A DNA stretch of 64,000 nt, taken from Acetobacter vaccinii (lineage in GTDB: Bacteria; Pseudomonadota; Alphaproteobacteria; Acetobacterales; Acetobacteraceae). A program made the translations under genes and the position numbers. Below, one piece after another: positions 17,342-26,928 of the stretch. The first letter of the stretch is position 1, and each line of letters starts with the position of its first letter. The notes below the pieces were generated by a model. That model was not told the DNA's origin. It saw only the letters and a program-made list of their open reading frames with translations, and ran no database searches. Location: contig NZ_CP043506.1 of NCBI RefSeq assembly GCF_008365315.1, positions 1,346,001 to 1,410,000 on the forward strand. The letters are read 5' to 3'.

Positions 17342-18229
17342 ATGGTATCGTCCGTCATCAATGTTGGGCCTGAAGGCAATCTTTCAAGGTATCTTCAGGA
17401 AATCCGTAAATATCCGCTGCTCACCCCCGAGGAAGAACTCAGCCTGTCCCGCCGCTGGCGCGACAAGGAAGATGTGAAGGCCGCGCACAGGCTGGTCACA
17501 TCGCACCTGCGTCTCGTCGCCAAGATCGCCATGGGTTATCGGGGCTATGGCCTGCCCATGAACGAGCTGATCAGCGAAGGCAATGTGGGCATGATGCAGG
17601 CCGTGCGGCGGTTTGACCCCGAGAAAGGGTTCCGTCTAGCCACCTACGCCATGTGGTGGATCCGCGCTGCCATTCAGGAATACATTCTGCATAGCTGGTC
17701 TTTGGTCAAAATGGGCACCACGGCCGCGCAGAAAAAGCTGTTCTTCAACCTGCGGCGTCTGAAAGGGCAGATGCAGGCCATTGAGGATGGTGACCTCAAG
17801 CCCGAACAGGTGGACCGTATTGCCACCACACTGGGCGTGTCCGAGCAGGACGTGGTGGATATGAACCGCCGCATGGCCGCTCCCGACCACAGCCTGAATG
17901 CCCCCCTGCGGGCCGATCAGGACAGTGAGTGGCAGGACCGCCTGGTGGACGAACAGCACAACCAGGAAGAAACCTACGCCGAGAACGAGGAACTGTCGGG
18001 CCGCAAGGCGCTGCTGGCCACGGCCATGGCCACGCTGAACGAGCGGGAGCAGCGGATTTTTACCGAGCGCCGCCTGAAGGACGAGCCCACGACGCTGGAA
18101 GACCTGGCGCATGAATACGGCATCTCGCGCGAGCGCGTGCGCCAGATCGAGGTGCGGGCGTTTGAGAAAGTGCAGGCCGCTATGAAGACGGAAATCGAAG
18201 CCCGCCGCAACGCCGGGCAGGGGGGCTGA
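17342..18229 (+). CDS. rpoH: RNA polymerase heat-shock sigma factor (sigma-32)
   Basis: 295 residues. It has region 1.2 (LSRYLQEIRKYPLLTPEEE), region 2 (HLRLVAKIAMGYRGYGLPMNELISEGNVGMMQAV and the -10-binding FRLATYAMWWIRAAIQEYIL), the RpoH-specific box with QKKLFFNLRR, and region 4 with a helix-turn-helix ending ISRERVRQIEVRAFEKVQ. It directs transcription of chaperone and protease genes. The SD sequence AGGAGGAG is nine bases upstream of ATG. It converges with recJ, 21 bases apart. Confidence 0.96.
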   Translation: MVSSVINVGPEGNLSRYLQEIRKYPLLTPEEELSLSRRWRDKEDVKAAHRLVTSHLRLVAKIAMGYRGYGLPMNELISEGNVGMMQAVRRFDPEKGFRLATYAMWWIRAAIQEYILHSWSLVKMGTTAAQKKLFFNLRRLKGQMQAIEDGDLKPEQVDRIATTLGVSEQDVVDMNRRMAAPDHSLNAPLRADQDSEWQDRLVDEQHNQEETYAENEELSGRKALLATAMATLNEREQRIFTERRLKDEPTTLEDLAHEYGISRERVRQIEVRAFEKVQAAMKTEIEARRNAGQGG

Positions 18230-18250
18230 GCGCCCGCCTGCGCCGCACCC

Positions 18251-20083
18251 TCAGGCGCGGGCAATGTCCTGAATGAAAAAGGTCGCATCCATGCGGCCAT
18301 TCCAGCTTTCCGCCCGCAGGTAGCCCGCAAGGTGCAGGGGCGGGCGCGTGCTGTCCTCCAGCACTGGGGTCAGGGGGCTGTCTTCCGCGCGGAACAGCAG
18401 GGCCTTCAGCCGTGCGCCGTTATCGGCCCGTAGCAGCACCCGCAGGGTATTGCCGTCACGCCCGATCCTGTCTGTCCGTATAATAGTCGCGTGGGACAGG
18501 GCCACCATGGGTTCGGGGTTGCCCGCACCAAACGGGGCCATAGCCCCCATCTGCTGCGCCAGCTCGGCACTGGCGCCCGATACGCTCACGACCGCATCCA
18601 GCAGCAGGTCCACTGTGTCGGGCAGGTCTGTTGCCTGTGGCAGGCGGGTGTCGAGGAAGGAGTGGAACTCCTCCAGCCGCTCGGCCTCCAGCGAGAACCC
18701 GGCCGCCATGGCGTGCCCACCACCGGTTTTGAGCATACCGGCCTGGCGTGCGGCAATAATCACGGTGCCAAGGTCCAGCCCCGGCACAGACCGGCCTGAG
18801 CCTTTGATGGAGCCGTCCTCCTGCTCCGCCCCGACCAGAGCCGGGCGGTTGAAGCGCTCCTTGATCCGCCCTGCCACAATCCCGACCACACCGGGGTGCC
18901 AGTCGCGCCCGGCCAGCAGGATAACGCCCCGGCCAGCCTCTTTCTGGGCGGCGGCCTGCTCCATGGCGAGGTCCAGAATAGTGGCTTCCACGTCCTGTCT
19001 GCGGCGGTTGACCGCATCCAGCCGCTCGGCCATCTGCCGGGCAACGGTGCGGTCGGTGCAGCGCAGCAGGTTCAGGCCCAGGGCGGCCTCGGCAATCCGC
19101 CCTCCTGCGTTAATGCGTGGCCCCAGCGCAAACCCGCAGGAAAACGCATCGGGCGCTTTGGTCACGCTGGCAATTTCCATCAGCGCCGCAAGGCCCGTGC
19201 GGTCACGCCGGGCCATGACCTTGAGGCCCTGGGCCACAAACGCACGGTTAAGCCCGTGCAGGGGCATGACATCACACACCGTTGCCAGCGCCACCAGGTC
19301 CAACTGGCGCATCAGGTCTGGCGGGGGGCGGTCAGGGGTAAACCAGCCTGCATCGCGCAGGCTGCGCCGGGTGGCCACCATGGCCAGAAACGCCAGTGCC
19401 GCAGCGCAGATGGACCCCAGTCCCGACGGGCAGTCCGGCCGGTTGGGGTTGACCGTGGCATGGATGGCGGGCAGCGCATCTTCCGACTTATGGTGGTCAA
19501 GCACGATGATATCGGCCTGCCCCGCCAGCGGGTTGAGCACATCGGCCGAGGCCGTGCCGCAGTCCACACAGATGAGCAGGGATGCCCCCTGCGCCACAAG
19601 GGCTTGCAGCGCAGGCTGGTTGGGGCCGTAGCCCTCGGTCATCCGGTCGGGAATATGGGTGAGAACCCGGCAGCCCAGTTCCTCCAGCACAGCGGCCAGA
19701 ATGGCGCTGGCGCAGGCACCGTCTACGTCGTAGTCCCCAAAAACACCTATGGTTTCGCCCTGTTGCACGGCTGTGGCAATGCGGGCAGCCGCCTTGTCCA
19801 TGTCAGTCAGGCAGGACGGGTCGGGCAGCAGGCTTTGCAGCCTTGGCTCCAGATAGTGGGCAGCCTGTTCGGGTGTTATGCCGCGCAGGGCCAGCAGGCG
19901 GCCTACCGTATGGGGCAGGCCAAGCTGCTGGGCCAGAGCGCCTGCCATGCGCTCTGTTGCCGGGTCTTCGGCATTGCCCCGCCAGGCCCAGCGCCGCCCG
20001 CTGACACTGTGTTCGACCCCCAGTACGGCAGGGAGCTGTGGCCCCGCGTCATGCGGGGCTGTCGGGCGGGTGGCTGTGGGCAT
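18251..20083 (-). CDS. recJ: Single-strand-specific 5'-3' exonuclease RecJ
   Basis: 610 residues. The DHH phosphoesterase motifs are visible: FGDYDVDGACASA near residue 117, the DCGT motif, LDHHKSED, and later the DHHA1 region with GGHAMAAGFSLE. The protein degrades 5'-ended single-stranded DNA in recombination and mismatch repair, with Mn or Mg. It is the last gene of the minus-strand series alaC-hom-glpX-recJ, starting 14 bases after glpX. Confidence 0.95.
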   Translation of the reverse strand: MPTATRPTAPHDAGPQLPAVLGVEHSVSGRRWAWRGNAEDPATERMAGALAQQLGLPHTVGRLLALRGITPEQAAHYLEPRLQSLLPDPSCLTDMDKAAARIATAVQQGETIGVFGDYDVDGACASAILAAVLEELGCRVLTHIPDRMTEGYGPNQPALQALVAQGASLLICVDCGTASADVLNPLAGQADIIVLDHHKSEDALPAIHATVNPNRPDCPSGLGSICAAALAFLAMVATRRSLRDAGWFTPDRPPPDLMRQLDLVALATVCDVMPLHGLNRAFVAQGLKVMARRDRTGLAALMEIASVTKAPDAFSCGFALGPRINAGGRIAEAALGLNLLRCTDRTVARQMAERLDAVNRRRQDVEATILDLAMEQAAAQKEAGRGVILLAGRDWHPGVVGIVAGRIKERFNRPALVGAEQEDGSIKGSGRSVPGLDLGTVIIAARQAGMLKTGGGHAMAAGFSLEAERLEEFHSFLDTRLPQATDLPDTVDLLLDAVVSVSGASAELAQQMGAMAPFGAGNPEPMVALSHATIIRTDRIGRDGNTLRVLLRADNGARLKALLFRAEDSPLTPVLEDSTRPPLHLAGYLRAESWNGRMDATFFIQDIARA

Positions 20084-20097
20084 GGGGGTATGCAGGC

Positions 20098-21099
20098 TTA
20101 TTCCGGCGCCCAGTTTTTGGTGCGGAAGTTGTGGTGGGCTTCGACAAAGCGCGACGTGCCGGACTTGGAGCGCATGACCAGCGAGTGCGTGACCGCGTGG
20201 TAGGGGTGCTGGTGCACACCACGCAGCAGCGCGCCCGTGGTCACACCCGTGGCCGAGAACAGCACCGGCCCGGCGGCCATGTCCTGCAGGCCCAGTTTGC
20301 GGTCGGGGCTTTTACCGGGGTTCATGGCCAGAGCGCGTTCGCGCTGGGTGTCGTCTTCAAACAACAGGCGGCCCTGCATCTGGCCATCTACGCAGCGCAC
20401 GGCGGCGGCAGTCAGCACGCCCTCGGGCGCACCGCCGGAGCCGACATAAATATCCACTTCGCTGGTGGACAGGCAGGCGGCAATGCCCCCGGCCACGTCA
20501 CCATCGGTCAGCAGGCGCACGCGGGCACCGGCCGCGCGGGCGCGGGTAATCAGCTCCTGGTGGCGGTCGCGTTCAAGCGTACACAGCACCAGATCCTGCA
20601 CGGTCAGGTTTTTGGCGCGGGCCAGGTTCTTCAGGTTGGTTTCGATGGAGGCGTCCAGGTCCACCACACCTTCGGGCAGGCCGGGGCCAACCACGATCTT
20701 GTCCATGTAGATGTCGGGCGCGTGCAGGAAGTTGCCGCGCTCGGCCAGGGCCACCACGGTAATGGCGTTGGGCATGTCCTTGGCGCACAGGTTGGTGCCC
20801 TCAAGCGGGTCCACGGCAATATCCATGGCCGGGCCGCCACAGCCCACTTTTTCACCAATGTAGAGCATGGGCGCTTCGTCCATTTCGCCCTCACCAATGA
20901 CCACGGTGCCATCAATGGCCACGGTGTCAAAGGCGGTGCGCATGGCTTCCACGGCGGCGCCATCGGCGTCGTTCTTGCGGCCGCGGCCCGTCCAGCGGGC
21001 AGAGGCCAGGGCGGCGGCCTCGGTTACGCGGACCAGTTCCAGCGCCAGGTTACGGTCGGAGGCGAGAAAAGGAGTGGGACCAACGGAGGATTCAGGCAT
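20098..21099 (-). CDS. glpX: Class II fructose-1,6-bisphosphatase
   Basis: 333 residues of the GlpX family. Typical motifs are DGAAVEAMR near 47, IGEGEMDEAPML, and DPLEGTNLC, which carries metal and phosphate ligands. It hydrolyses fructose-1,6-bisphosphate in gluconeogenesis and the pentose-phosphate cycle, the main sugar route of this group. It lies 51 bases after hom in a conserved alphaproteobacterial order. Confidence 0.95.
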   Translation of the reverse strand: MPESSVGPTPFLASDRNLALELVRVTEAAALASARWTGRGRKNDADGAAVEAMRTAFDTVAIDGTVVIGEGEMDEAPMLYIGEKVGCGGPAMDIAVDPLEGTNLCAKDMPNAITVVALAERGNFLHAPDIYMDKIVVGPGLPEGVVDLDASIETNLKNLARAKNLTVQDLVLCTLERDRHQELITRARAAGARVRLLTDGDVAGGIAACLSTSEVDIYVGSGGAPEGVLTAAAVRCVDGQMQGRLLFEDDTQRERALAMNPGKSPDRKLGLQDMAAGPVLFSATGVTTGALLRGVHQHPYHAVTHSLVMRSKSGTSRFVEAHHNFRTKNWAPE

Positions 21100-21150
21100 G
21101 GGAATCTACGATCCTTCTTGCATTCAGGCAGGGCGGGCGAGGGGCCGTGT

Positions 21151-22464
21151 TCAGGCCGCCTCGATCCGGATCATGACCGGGGTGTCGGTGACAACGCTCA
21201 GCGCATCAATCTGGGCGATCGCTGCCTGCATGGCAGCTTCCGACGTCCGGTGCGTGACCAGCACCAGCGGAACATGGGGGGCGGTTTCGCTATCCGCCGG
21301 GTGTTGCAGCATGCTGCGCAGCGACACACCACAGTCGCGCAGGACAGCGGTAATGTCGGCAATAACGCCGGGGCGGTCCTCTACCCGCAGGCGCAGGTAA
21401 AAGGCGGCTTCCCCGACGGATATGGGGCAGGCGCGCACGGGTTCTACCGTGCCGGACTGTACGCCCCACAGGGTGATGGCCTGACCACGGGCAAGGTCCA
21501 CCAGGTCGGCGGTGACGGCGCTGGCGGTCGGCCCGGCTCCGGCACCACGGCCTTCGACCATGATGCGGCCAACAAACTCACCTTCCGCCACAACGGCGTT
21601 GAACACGCCATCCACCTGCGCCAGCGGTGCATGCTGGGGCACAAGGCAGGGGGTAACGCGGGCCTGCAGGCCATCGTCTGTCATGCGGGCAAGGCCCAGC
21701 AGCTTGATGCGGTAGCCAAGCTGGCGGGCAAAGGCCAGATCGTCCGCGCCGATGTGGCGGATGCCCTCAACATGCACAGAGTCAAAGGCCACGGGGCGGC
21801 CAAAGGCCAGACCGGCCAGAATGGTCAGCTTGTGGGCAGCATCCAGCCCGTCCACATCGGTCGTGGGGTCGGCCTCGGCATAGCCCAGGTCCTGGGCGTC
21901 CTTGAGCACGCTGGCAAAGTCCTGTCCGGTTTCCCGCATGACGGTCAGGATATAGTTGCAGGTGCCGTTGAGAATACCGCCAACGCGCAGCAGCCTGTCA
22001 GCGGCCAGTCCTTCGCGCACGGTTTTAATGGCGGGGATACCGCCTGCCACAGCGGCCTCAAACAGCAGCGGGGCAGCGTTGTCGGCACTCAGCCTGGCCA
22101 GGGCGGAACCATGCAGGGCCACCAGCGCCTTGTTGGCCGTGACAACCGGCTTGCCAGCCTTCAGTGCCGCTTCCACCAGGGCGCGGGCTGGTCCTTCGGC
22201 CCCGCCGATCAGTTCCACCACCACATCCACATCCGGGTCGCTGACCAGATCGAGGGCGTTGTCGTACCAGCGCAGGCCCGACACATCGACCCCACGGTCA
22301 CGCGTGCGGTCGCGCGCGCTGACGGCTACGACCTCAATCGTACGGCCGGTGCGGGCGTGCAGCAGGTCCGCATTGGCGTGCAGCAGCCGGATGACACCCG
22401 CGCCAACCGTGCCAAGACCGGCAATACCAAGACGGAGGGGGGAGGAGGAGGAAGGGGATGTCAC
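21151..22464 (-). CDS. hom: Homoserine dehydrogenase
   Basis: 437 residues. N-terminal Rossmann motif GIAGLGTVGAGVIRLL, catalytic domain with ANKALVALHG and the homoserine-binding YAEADPTTDVDGLDAAHK, then a C-terminal ACT domain (about 355-437, AFYLRLRVEDRPGVIADIT), which usually gives threonine feedback control. It reduces aspartate semialdehyde to homoserine for threonine and methionine. Its start overlaps the alaC stop by four bases (ATGA), so the two are translationally coupled. Confidence 0.96.
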   Translation of the reverse strand: MTSPSSSSPLRLGIAGLGTVGAGVIRLLHANADLLHARTGRTIEVVAVSARDRTRDRGVDVSGLRWYDNALDLVSDPDVDVVVELIGGAEGPARALVEAALKAGKPVVTANKALVALHGSALARLSADNAAPLLFEAAVAGGIPAIKTVREGLAADRLLRVGGILNGTCNYILTVMRETGQDFASVLKDAQDLGYAEADPTTDVDGLDAAHKLTILAGLAFGRPVAFDSVHVEGIRHIGADDLAFARQLGYRIKLLGLARMTDDGLQARVTPCLVPQHAPLAQVDGVFNAVVAEGEFVGRIMVEGRGAGAGPTASAVTADLVDLARGQAITLWGVQSGTVEPVRACPISVGEAAFYLRLRVEDRPGVIADITAVLRDCGVSLRSMLQHPADSETAPHVPLVLVTHRTSEAAMQAAIAQIDALSVVTDTPVMIRIEAA

Positions 22465-23693
22465 GGTGTTACAGGCTCCGGCTTTTTAGCGGACGGGGAA
22501 GAGGAGGGCGAAATGCCATGCGCGCCGAGGAAGCCCCGGATGGAGCGCAGGGCCTGACGCAGGCGGTGGGTGTTTTCCACCAGCCCGATACGGACGTGGC
22601 TGTCACCATATTCACCAAAGCCAAGGCCGGGGGCCACGGCTACGCCAGCTTCCTCCAGCAGTAGTTTGGAAAACGCTACGCTGCCCATCTCGCGGAAGGG
22701 TTCGGGAATGGGTGCCCAGGCGAACATTGACCCTTCGGGCGAGGGCACGTCCCAGCCTGCGGCATGCAGGCCACGGATCAGCACATCGCGGCGGTCCTTG
22801 TACAGGGCGCGCAGGTCGGCCACGCAGTCCTGCGGGCCGTTCAGCGCGGTTACGGCGGCCACCTGGATGGGGGTAAACGCCCCGTAATCCAGATAGGACT
22901 TGATGCGTGTCAGGGCGGACACCAGCCGTTCGTTCCCTGCCGCAAAGCCCACGCGCCAGCCTGCCATGGAGTATGTCTTGGACAGCGATGTAAACTCCAC
23001 CGCGATGTCACGCGCCCCGGGCACGGCCAGAATGGAGGGGGGCACCTTGTCGCCAAAATAGATTTCGGCATAGGCAAGGTCGGACAGGATCCAGATATTC
23101 TCACGCCGGGCGAAGGCCACCAGTTCCTTGTAAAAATCAAGGTCGGCCAGATACGCGGTCGGGTTGGACGGGAAGTTGACAATCAGCGCCGTGGGCTTGG
23201 GCACCGAGTGACGTACGGCGCGGTCCAGAGCGCGCAGCATGTCCTCGTCCGGTGTGGCGGGGATGGAGCGCACGCTCGCCCCGGCGATAATGAAGCCGAA
23301 CTGGTGAATGGGGTAGGACGGGTTGGGCACCAGAATGGTGTCGCCCGGGCTGGTAATGGCCGAGGCCAGATTGGCCAGCCCTTCCTTGGAGCCCAGGGTG
23401 ACGATGACTTCCTTTTCCGGGTTGAGCGTAACGTTAAAGCGGCGCTCGTAATACCCGGCCACGGCCTTGCGCAGCCCCGGAATGCCCTTGCTGACCGAGT
23501 AGCGGTGGGTGCGCGGGTCGGCAATGGTTTCCACCAGCTTGCTGACAATATGCGGCGGGGTGGGGGTGTCGGGGTTGCCCATGCCAAGGTCGATAATGTC
23601 CTCGCCCCGCGCGCGGGCCGCGGCCTTGGCCTGATTTACCGAGGCAAAGACATAGGGCGGCAGGCGGCGGATGCGATGGAACTCTTCGGTCAT
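22461..23693 (-). CDS. alaC: PLP-dependent aminotransferase (AlaC/YfdZ type)
   Basis: 410 residues, class I/II fold-type I aminotransferase. The PLP lysine is K239 in SLSKTYSMAGWRVGF; N175 lies in NFPSNPTA and D205 in ILSDLAYAE. The sequence fits the alanine-forming AlaC group, which is often labelled LL-diaminopimelate aminotransferase in annotations. Coupling with homoserine dehydrogenase suggests a role in amino-acid supply, but its true substrate is not settled. The last ~20 residues (GISPSSSPSAKKPEPVTP) look disordered. Confidence 0.88.
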   Translation of the reverse strand: MTEEFHRIRRLPPYVFASVNQAKAAARARGEDIIDLGMGNPDTPTPPHIVSKLVETIADPRTHRYSVSKGIPGLRKAVAGYYERRFNVTLNPEKEVIVTLGSKEGLANLASAITSPGDTILVPNPSYPIHQFGFIIAGASVRSIPATPDEDMLRALDRAVRHSVPKPTALIVNFPSNPTAYLADLDFYKELVAFARRENIWILSDLAYAEIYFGDKVPPSILAVPGARDIAVEFTSLSKTYSMAGWRVGFAAGNERLVSALTRIKSYLDYGAFTPIQVAAVTALNGPQDCVADLRALYKDRRDVLIRGLHAAGWDVPSPEGSMFAWAPIPEPFREMGSVAFSKLLLEEAGVAVAPGLGFGEYGDSHVRIGLVENTHRLRQALRSIRGFLGAHGISPSSSPSAKKPEPVTP

Positions 23694-23944
23694 GGAGGTG
23701 TGGTGCTCTGGCTATGGGGTTGTGACCCCATTGTTGTTGTGGGACAGGCATAGTAGTCGGCAAAATGCGACAGGCCAACACCCCGCAGGCGCTAAATTAA
23801 CCCGCCTGCCGTGTGGTGGTGGCGGGTGGGCAAGGCCCATGGGCGCGTTGGCGGGGCTTTGCCAGTCTGGCGGGGTGGCTTGGGGCCGCGCGGCCAGTGG
23901 CAGATAACTCCTGGAGCGTGTCTGCCTGTTTGGGCCAGCCCGTA

Positions 23945-24931
23945 TCAGGGCGTGGTGGAAACCCGCGCCCCTGTGCCAAAGGCATCGCCCCGGACATGCA
24001 GGGCTGTGGCGGGCACCCCATGGGCGACAAGGAGCTGTGCCAGGCGAGAGGCCCGTAGCAGCCCAAGGCGCACGGCATCGGTCTGGTTGACGGCATCCAG
24101 CGCTGTCGCGTTGCCAAACCCGCGGATGTAGAAGGGGCCTTTGGGGGTTTTGTCCACCAGTTTGGCCAAAGCGGCGTCCTGCCCGCTGGAAAGCTGGTCG
24201 GAATCGGGCAGGAAGTGGAAGCCCGTGCCTTTGACGTCCGCAAGGTCATAATTGGGTGTGCGTGTGCTGGCCGTGGGGGTGTCAGCAGGCGTGGCCACCC
24301 CGGCAATCTGGGGTGGCGGCGGTGGGGCTGCCGGTATGGCGGGCAGTACCTGCGGGCCTGCGGCTCCCTTGTCGTCACGCACGGTGGGGAGGGCAATTTC
24401 CCCATCGGGGCTGTCAGCCGTGCTGGGGGTGGTGGTGTCCGGCTGGGGGCGGCTGCTCTGGGCCTGTTGTGGCCGCGGGGGGGCTTCGGCCGCGTCCAGC
24501 ACGGCACCGCTGGCCCCTGTGGGTAGTTCAGCCTTTGGGGCGGTTCCACCCGGCGGGGGCGGTATGTCGGGGATAAGGCTGCCGTTGGCCGCAACGGTAC
24601 GGTACGTCAGGTTCCGGTCGCGCAGCAGCCGCTGGGTCAGCAGGGCGCGGGCCTGGGGGGATGTAACATCCGGCGGGTCTGTGGGGGTCAGCCCCACATG
24701 GGGGTACGGGTCATAGCGGCCAGGGGCCGGGGGGCGCTGGGTGGCAATAACGCCGCCGCGCATTTTGTGGACCCAGTCAAAGGTGCTGTCCACGGCGTCC
24801 TGATGGTTGCACCCGCCCAGTGCGACCATGCCCCCTGCCACCAGTGCGGCGCGCAGGCGGCGGAGGCCTGTGGTGCGCGCGGGTAAAGGCCCGGACCCGG
24901 TGCGTGTCCGGCAAGGGTGTGGCTGCGGCAT
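23945..24931 (-). CDS. OmpA-like domain lipoprotein
   Basis: 328 residues from ATG 24931. The N-terminus has basic residues, a hydrophobic stretch and the lipobox LGGC with C41, so it is probably a lipoprotein. A Pro/Ala-rich disordered middle (about 110-225) leads to a C-terminal OmpA-like peptidoglycan-binding domain (about 230-328; FYIRGFGNATALDAVNQTDAVRLGLLRASRLAQLL). It may tie an outer-membrane complex to peptidoglycan. It is divergent from the clpP-like gene; the 251-base gap down to alaC shows nothing definite. Confidence 0.75.
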   Translation of the reverse strand: MPQPHPCRTRTGSGPLPARTTGLRRLRAALVAGGMVALGGCNHQDAVDSTFDWVHKMRGGVIATQRPPAPGRYDPYPHVGLTPTDPPDVTSPQARALLTQRLLRDRNLTYRTVAANGSLIPDIPPPPGGTAPKAELPTGASGAVLDAAEAPPRPQQAQSSRPQPDTTTPSTADSPDGEIALPTVRDDKGAAGPQVLPAIPAAPPPPPQIAGVATPADTPTASTRTPNYDLADVKGTGFHFLPDSDQLSSGQDAALAKLVDKTPKGPFYIRGFGNATALDAVNQTDAVRLGLLRASRLAQLLVAHGVPATALHVRGDAFGTGARVSTTP

Positions 24932-25060
24932 GGTCTGGTGGGTGCTCCCCGGATGCGCTTGGCAGGAAATGGCTTTCACCTTACCTCTTTCGCGCCGCGC
25001 TGGCGAGCCACAGCATGATTGCCCCTTGGCAGGCACGTTGCAGCGGCGCAGGATAGCGGC

Positions 25061-25750
25061 ATGAACACAGACACGGAACAATGTGCGGAGACAGCAATGC
25101 CGGGTATTTCCTTCCAAAACGCCATCAGGCTGGATGATGAACCGGACGCGCCGGAAAGCCCCGAAACCCCTGAAAAGGACGAAAAGGCCCCCGGTGCCCC
25201 GCATGGAGAACTGGAGCACAAGCTGTTCAAGCAGCGTAAGGTGCTGATCTTCGGCGGTGTGAACGACAAGATGGCGCGCGACGTAACAGGCCGCCTGCTG
25301 GCTCTGGCCGGTGAGTCCGACAAGCCGATTGATGTGTACGTCAATTCCCCCGGCGGGCATGTGGAAAGTGGCGACACCATCCATGACATGATCCGCTTTG
25401 TCGATTCGATTGCACCGGTCAACATGATCGGCACCGGGTGGGTGGCGTCTGCTGGGGCGCTTATTTTTGCGGCTGGCCACAAGGACCGTCGATTCTGTCT
25501 GCCCAACACGCGCTTTCTGCTGCACCAGCCGATGGGCGGCGTGCGTGGCCCGGCAACCGATATCGACATCGAAGCGCGTGAAATCATCAAGATGCGCGAA
25601 CGGCTTAACCGTATTTTCGCGCATGAGACCGGCCACAGCTACGAGAAAGTGGCCAAGGACACCGACCGCAACTACTGGATGTCGGCGCAGGAAGCGATTG
25701 ATTACGGTTTAGTGACCAAGATCATTTCCCAGTTTTCCGATCTGCATTAA
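25061..25750 (+). CDS. ClpP-like protease subunit with altered catalytic site
   Basis: 229 residues from ATG 25061. Residues 1-48 are acidic and Pro-rich and have no counterpart in E. coli ClpP; the ClpP fold follows ([22 protein letters not shown]). The nucleophile is S130 in GWVASAGA, where ClpP has GQAASMGA, and the histidine is H155 in LLHQPMGG. The third residue, aspartate in the ClpP motif TERD, is N204 here ([13 protein letters not shown]). It may be a second ClpP paralogue with reduced or modified activity, or a partner subunit in a mixed ring. It is monocistronic, followed 147 bases later by a ferritin-like gene. Confidence 0.88.
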   Translation: MNTDTEQCAETAMPGISFQNAIRLDDEPDAPESPETPEKDEKAPGAPHGELEHKLFKQRKVLIFGGVNDKMARDVTGRLLALAGESDKPIDVYVNSPGGHVESGDTIHDMIRFVDSIAPVNMIGTGWVASAGALIFAAGHKDRRFCLPNTRFLLHQPMGGVRGPATDIDIEAREIIKMRERLNRIFAHETGHSYEKVAKDTDRNYWMSAQEAIDYGLVTKIISQFSDLH

Positions 25751-25897
25751 GTCCGGCACAGTACTGCCGCCCATCCTGCGGGGCACTGTGGGGTGGGGGT
25801 GGTCTGTTTCAGGTCATCGGACCAGTTCGCGGGGTCTGGCCATGCTGGCCGGACCTTCCTGTACAGGTGGACGGTCCCCAGGAGACAGGTGCCTCAT

Positions 25898-26902
25898 ATG
25901 GGTTCTCTGAGCGATATCTATTCCAAACTTCCCGACAGCATGGACGATCTGCCCGCGCCGCCCAACGCGCAGGCTGTGGTCGAGGCTGACTATCGCGCCC
26001 GGCATTGGATGAGCCCCGAGCAGGGGCCACTGCGCCCCGGGTCGGACGCGCACAAGCGCGCACTTGCTGCCATGTTCCGCGATACGTTCAACCCCTACAA
26101 GCCGTCCGTGATCGACTGGCCGAAGCTGGACCCCGAAACGCTGCACAAGATCGTGTCGCTGCCGATCTGGGATATTGCGGTCCAGACCGAAGGCAAGGCG
26201 CGCCTGCGCATGGCCGCCTATGCCAGCCTGGTCAAGGACCCCGACATCAAGGATGCCATCTCCCGCAATGCGTGGGAGGAAAACCGGCACAAGGAAGTGC
26301 TGTCCAAGATGGTGGCCGCCTACAACATCCCCATGGCGCCGGAGCCTCCGTATATTGAGCCGCGCGATGTCGAGTGGGCCTATATGGTCACCGGCTTTTC
26401 GGAATGTGTGGACAGCTTCTTTGCGTTTGGCATGTTTGAGCTGGCCAAGCGGTCTGGCTTTTTCCCGCCTGAACTGACCGACACGTTTGAGCCGATCATG
26501 CAGGAGGAATGTCGCCATATCCTGCTGTTTGCCAACTGGCTGGCCTGGTACCGTGCTGTCATGCCCTGGTGGCGCCGTCCGTATTTTGAACTCAAGGTGT
26601 GGGCGGTCTGGGCGTTCCTGGCCTATGAGCGTCTGAGCCTTGTCCGCACGGTGGACGACAAGGGGCAGGAACACACCCAGGACAATAACTTTACGGTGAC
26701 CGGCACCAAAGAAGTCACCAATGTGCAGATCACCCTGCCCGACTTCATGGAACTGTGCCTGACCGAGGACGCCCGGCGCTTTTCCGGCTATGACCCGCGC
26801 CTGCTGCGGCCCACAACGCCGCCCTTTATCGGCCGCGTGATCCGTGATGCCGGGCGCTGCTGGGAGTTTGCCAGCGGCATCTTCAAAGCCAACAAAAAGT
26901 AA
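25898..26902 (+). CDS. Diiron ferritin-like domain protein
   Basis: 334 residues from ATG 25898, preceded by GGAGA. The liganding pattern of a diiron four-helix bundle is complete: E98, E128-N-R-H131, E169 and E204-C-R-H207. The C-terminal half after 210 is rich in aromatic residues (WLAWYRAVMPWWRRPYF) and could touch the membrane. Family members are common in alphaproteobacteria and mostly uncharacterised; an oxygenase, oxidase or hydroxylase role is possible. No partner gene is adjacent. Confidence 0.75.
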   Translation: MGSLSDIYSKLPDSMDDLPAPPNAQAVVEADYRARHWMSPEQGPLRPGSDAHKRALAAMFRDTFNPYKPSVIDWPKLDPETLHKIVSLPIWDIAVQTEGKARLRMAAYASLVKDPDIKDAISRNAWEENRHKEVLSKMVAAYNIPMAPEPPYIEPRDVEWAYMVTGFSECVDSFFAFGMFELAKRSGFFPPELTDTFEPIMQEECRHILLFANWLAWYRAVMPWWRRPYFELKVWAVWAFLAYERLSLVRTVDDKGQEHTQDNNFTVTGTKEVTNVQITLPDFMELCLTEDARRFSGYDPRLLRPTTPPFIGRVIRDAGRCWEFASGIFKANKK

Positions 26903-26928
26903 CCTGTGGGTCTTGCTGCCGGTTCTTG

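Noticed and set aside
20038..22557. Very long plus-strand open frame (839 codons) opposite glpX and hom
   Set aside because: It lies antisense to two clearly conserved genes, has a low-complexity His/Gly/Gln-rich translation and no domain. It is a high-GC frame shadow.
24932..25636. Upstream extension of the OmpA-like lipoprotein frame
   Set aside because: It runs antisense through the clpP-like gene; the lipoprotein signal begins at 24931.
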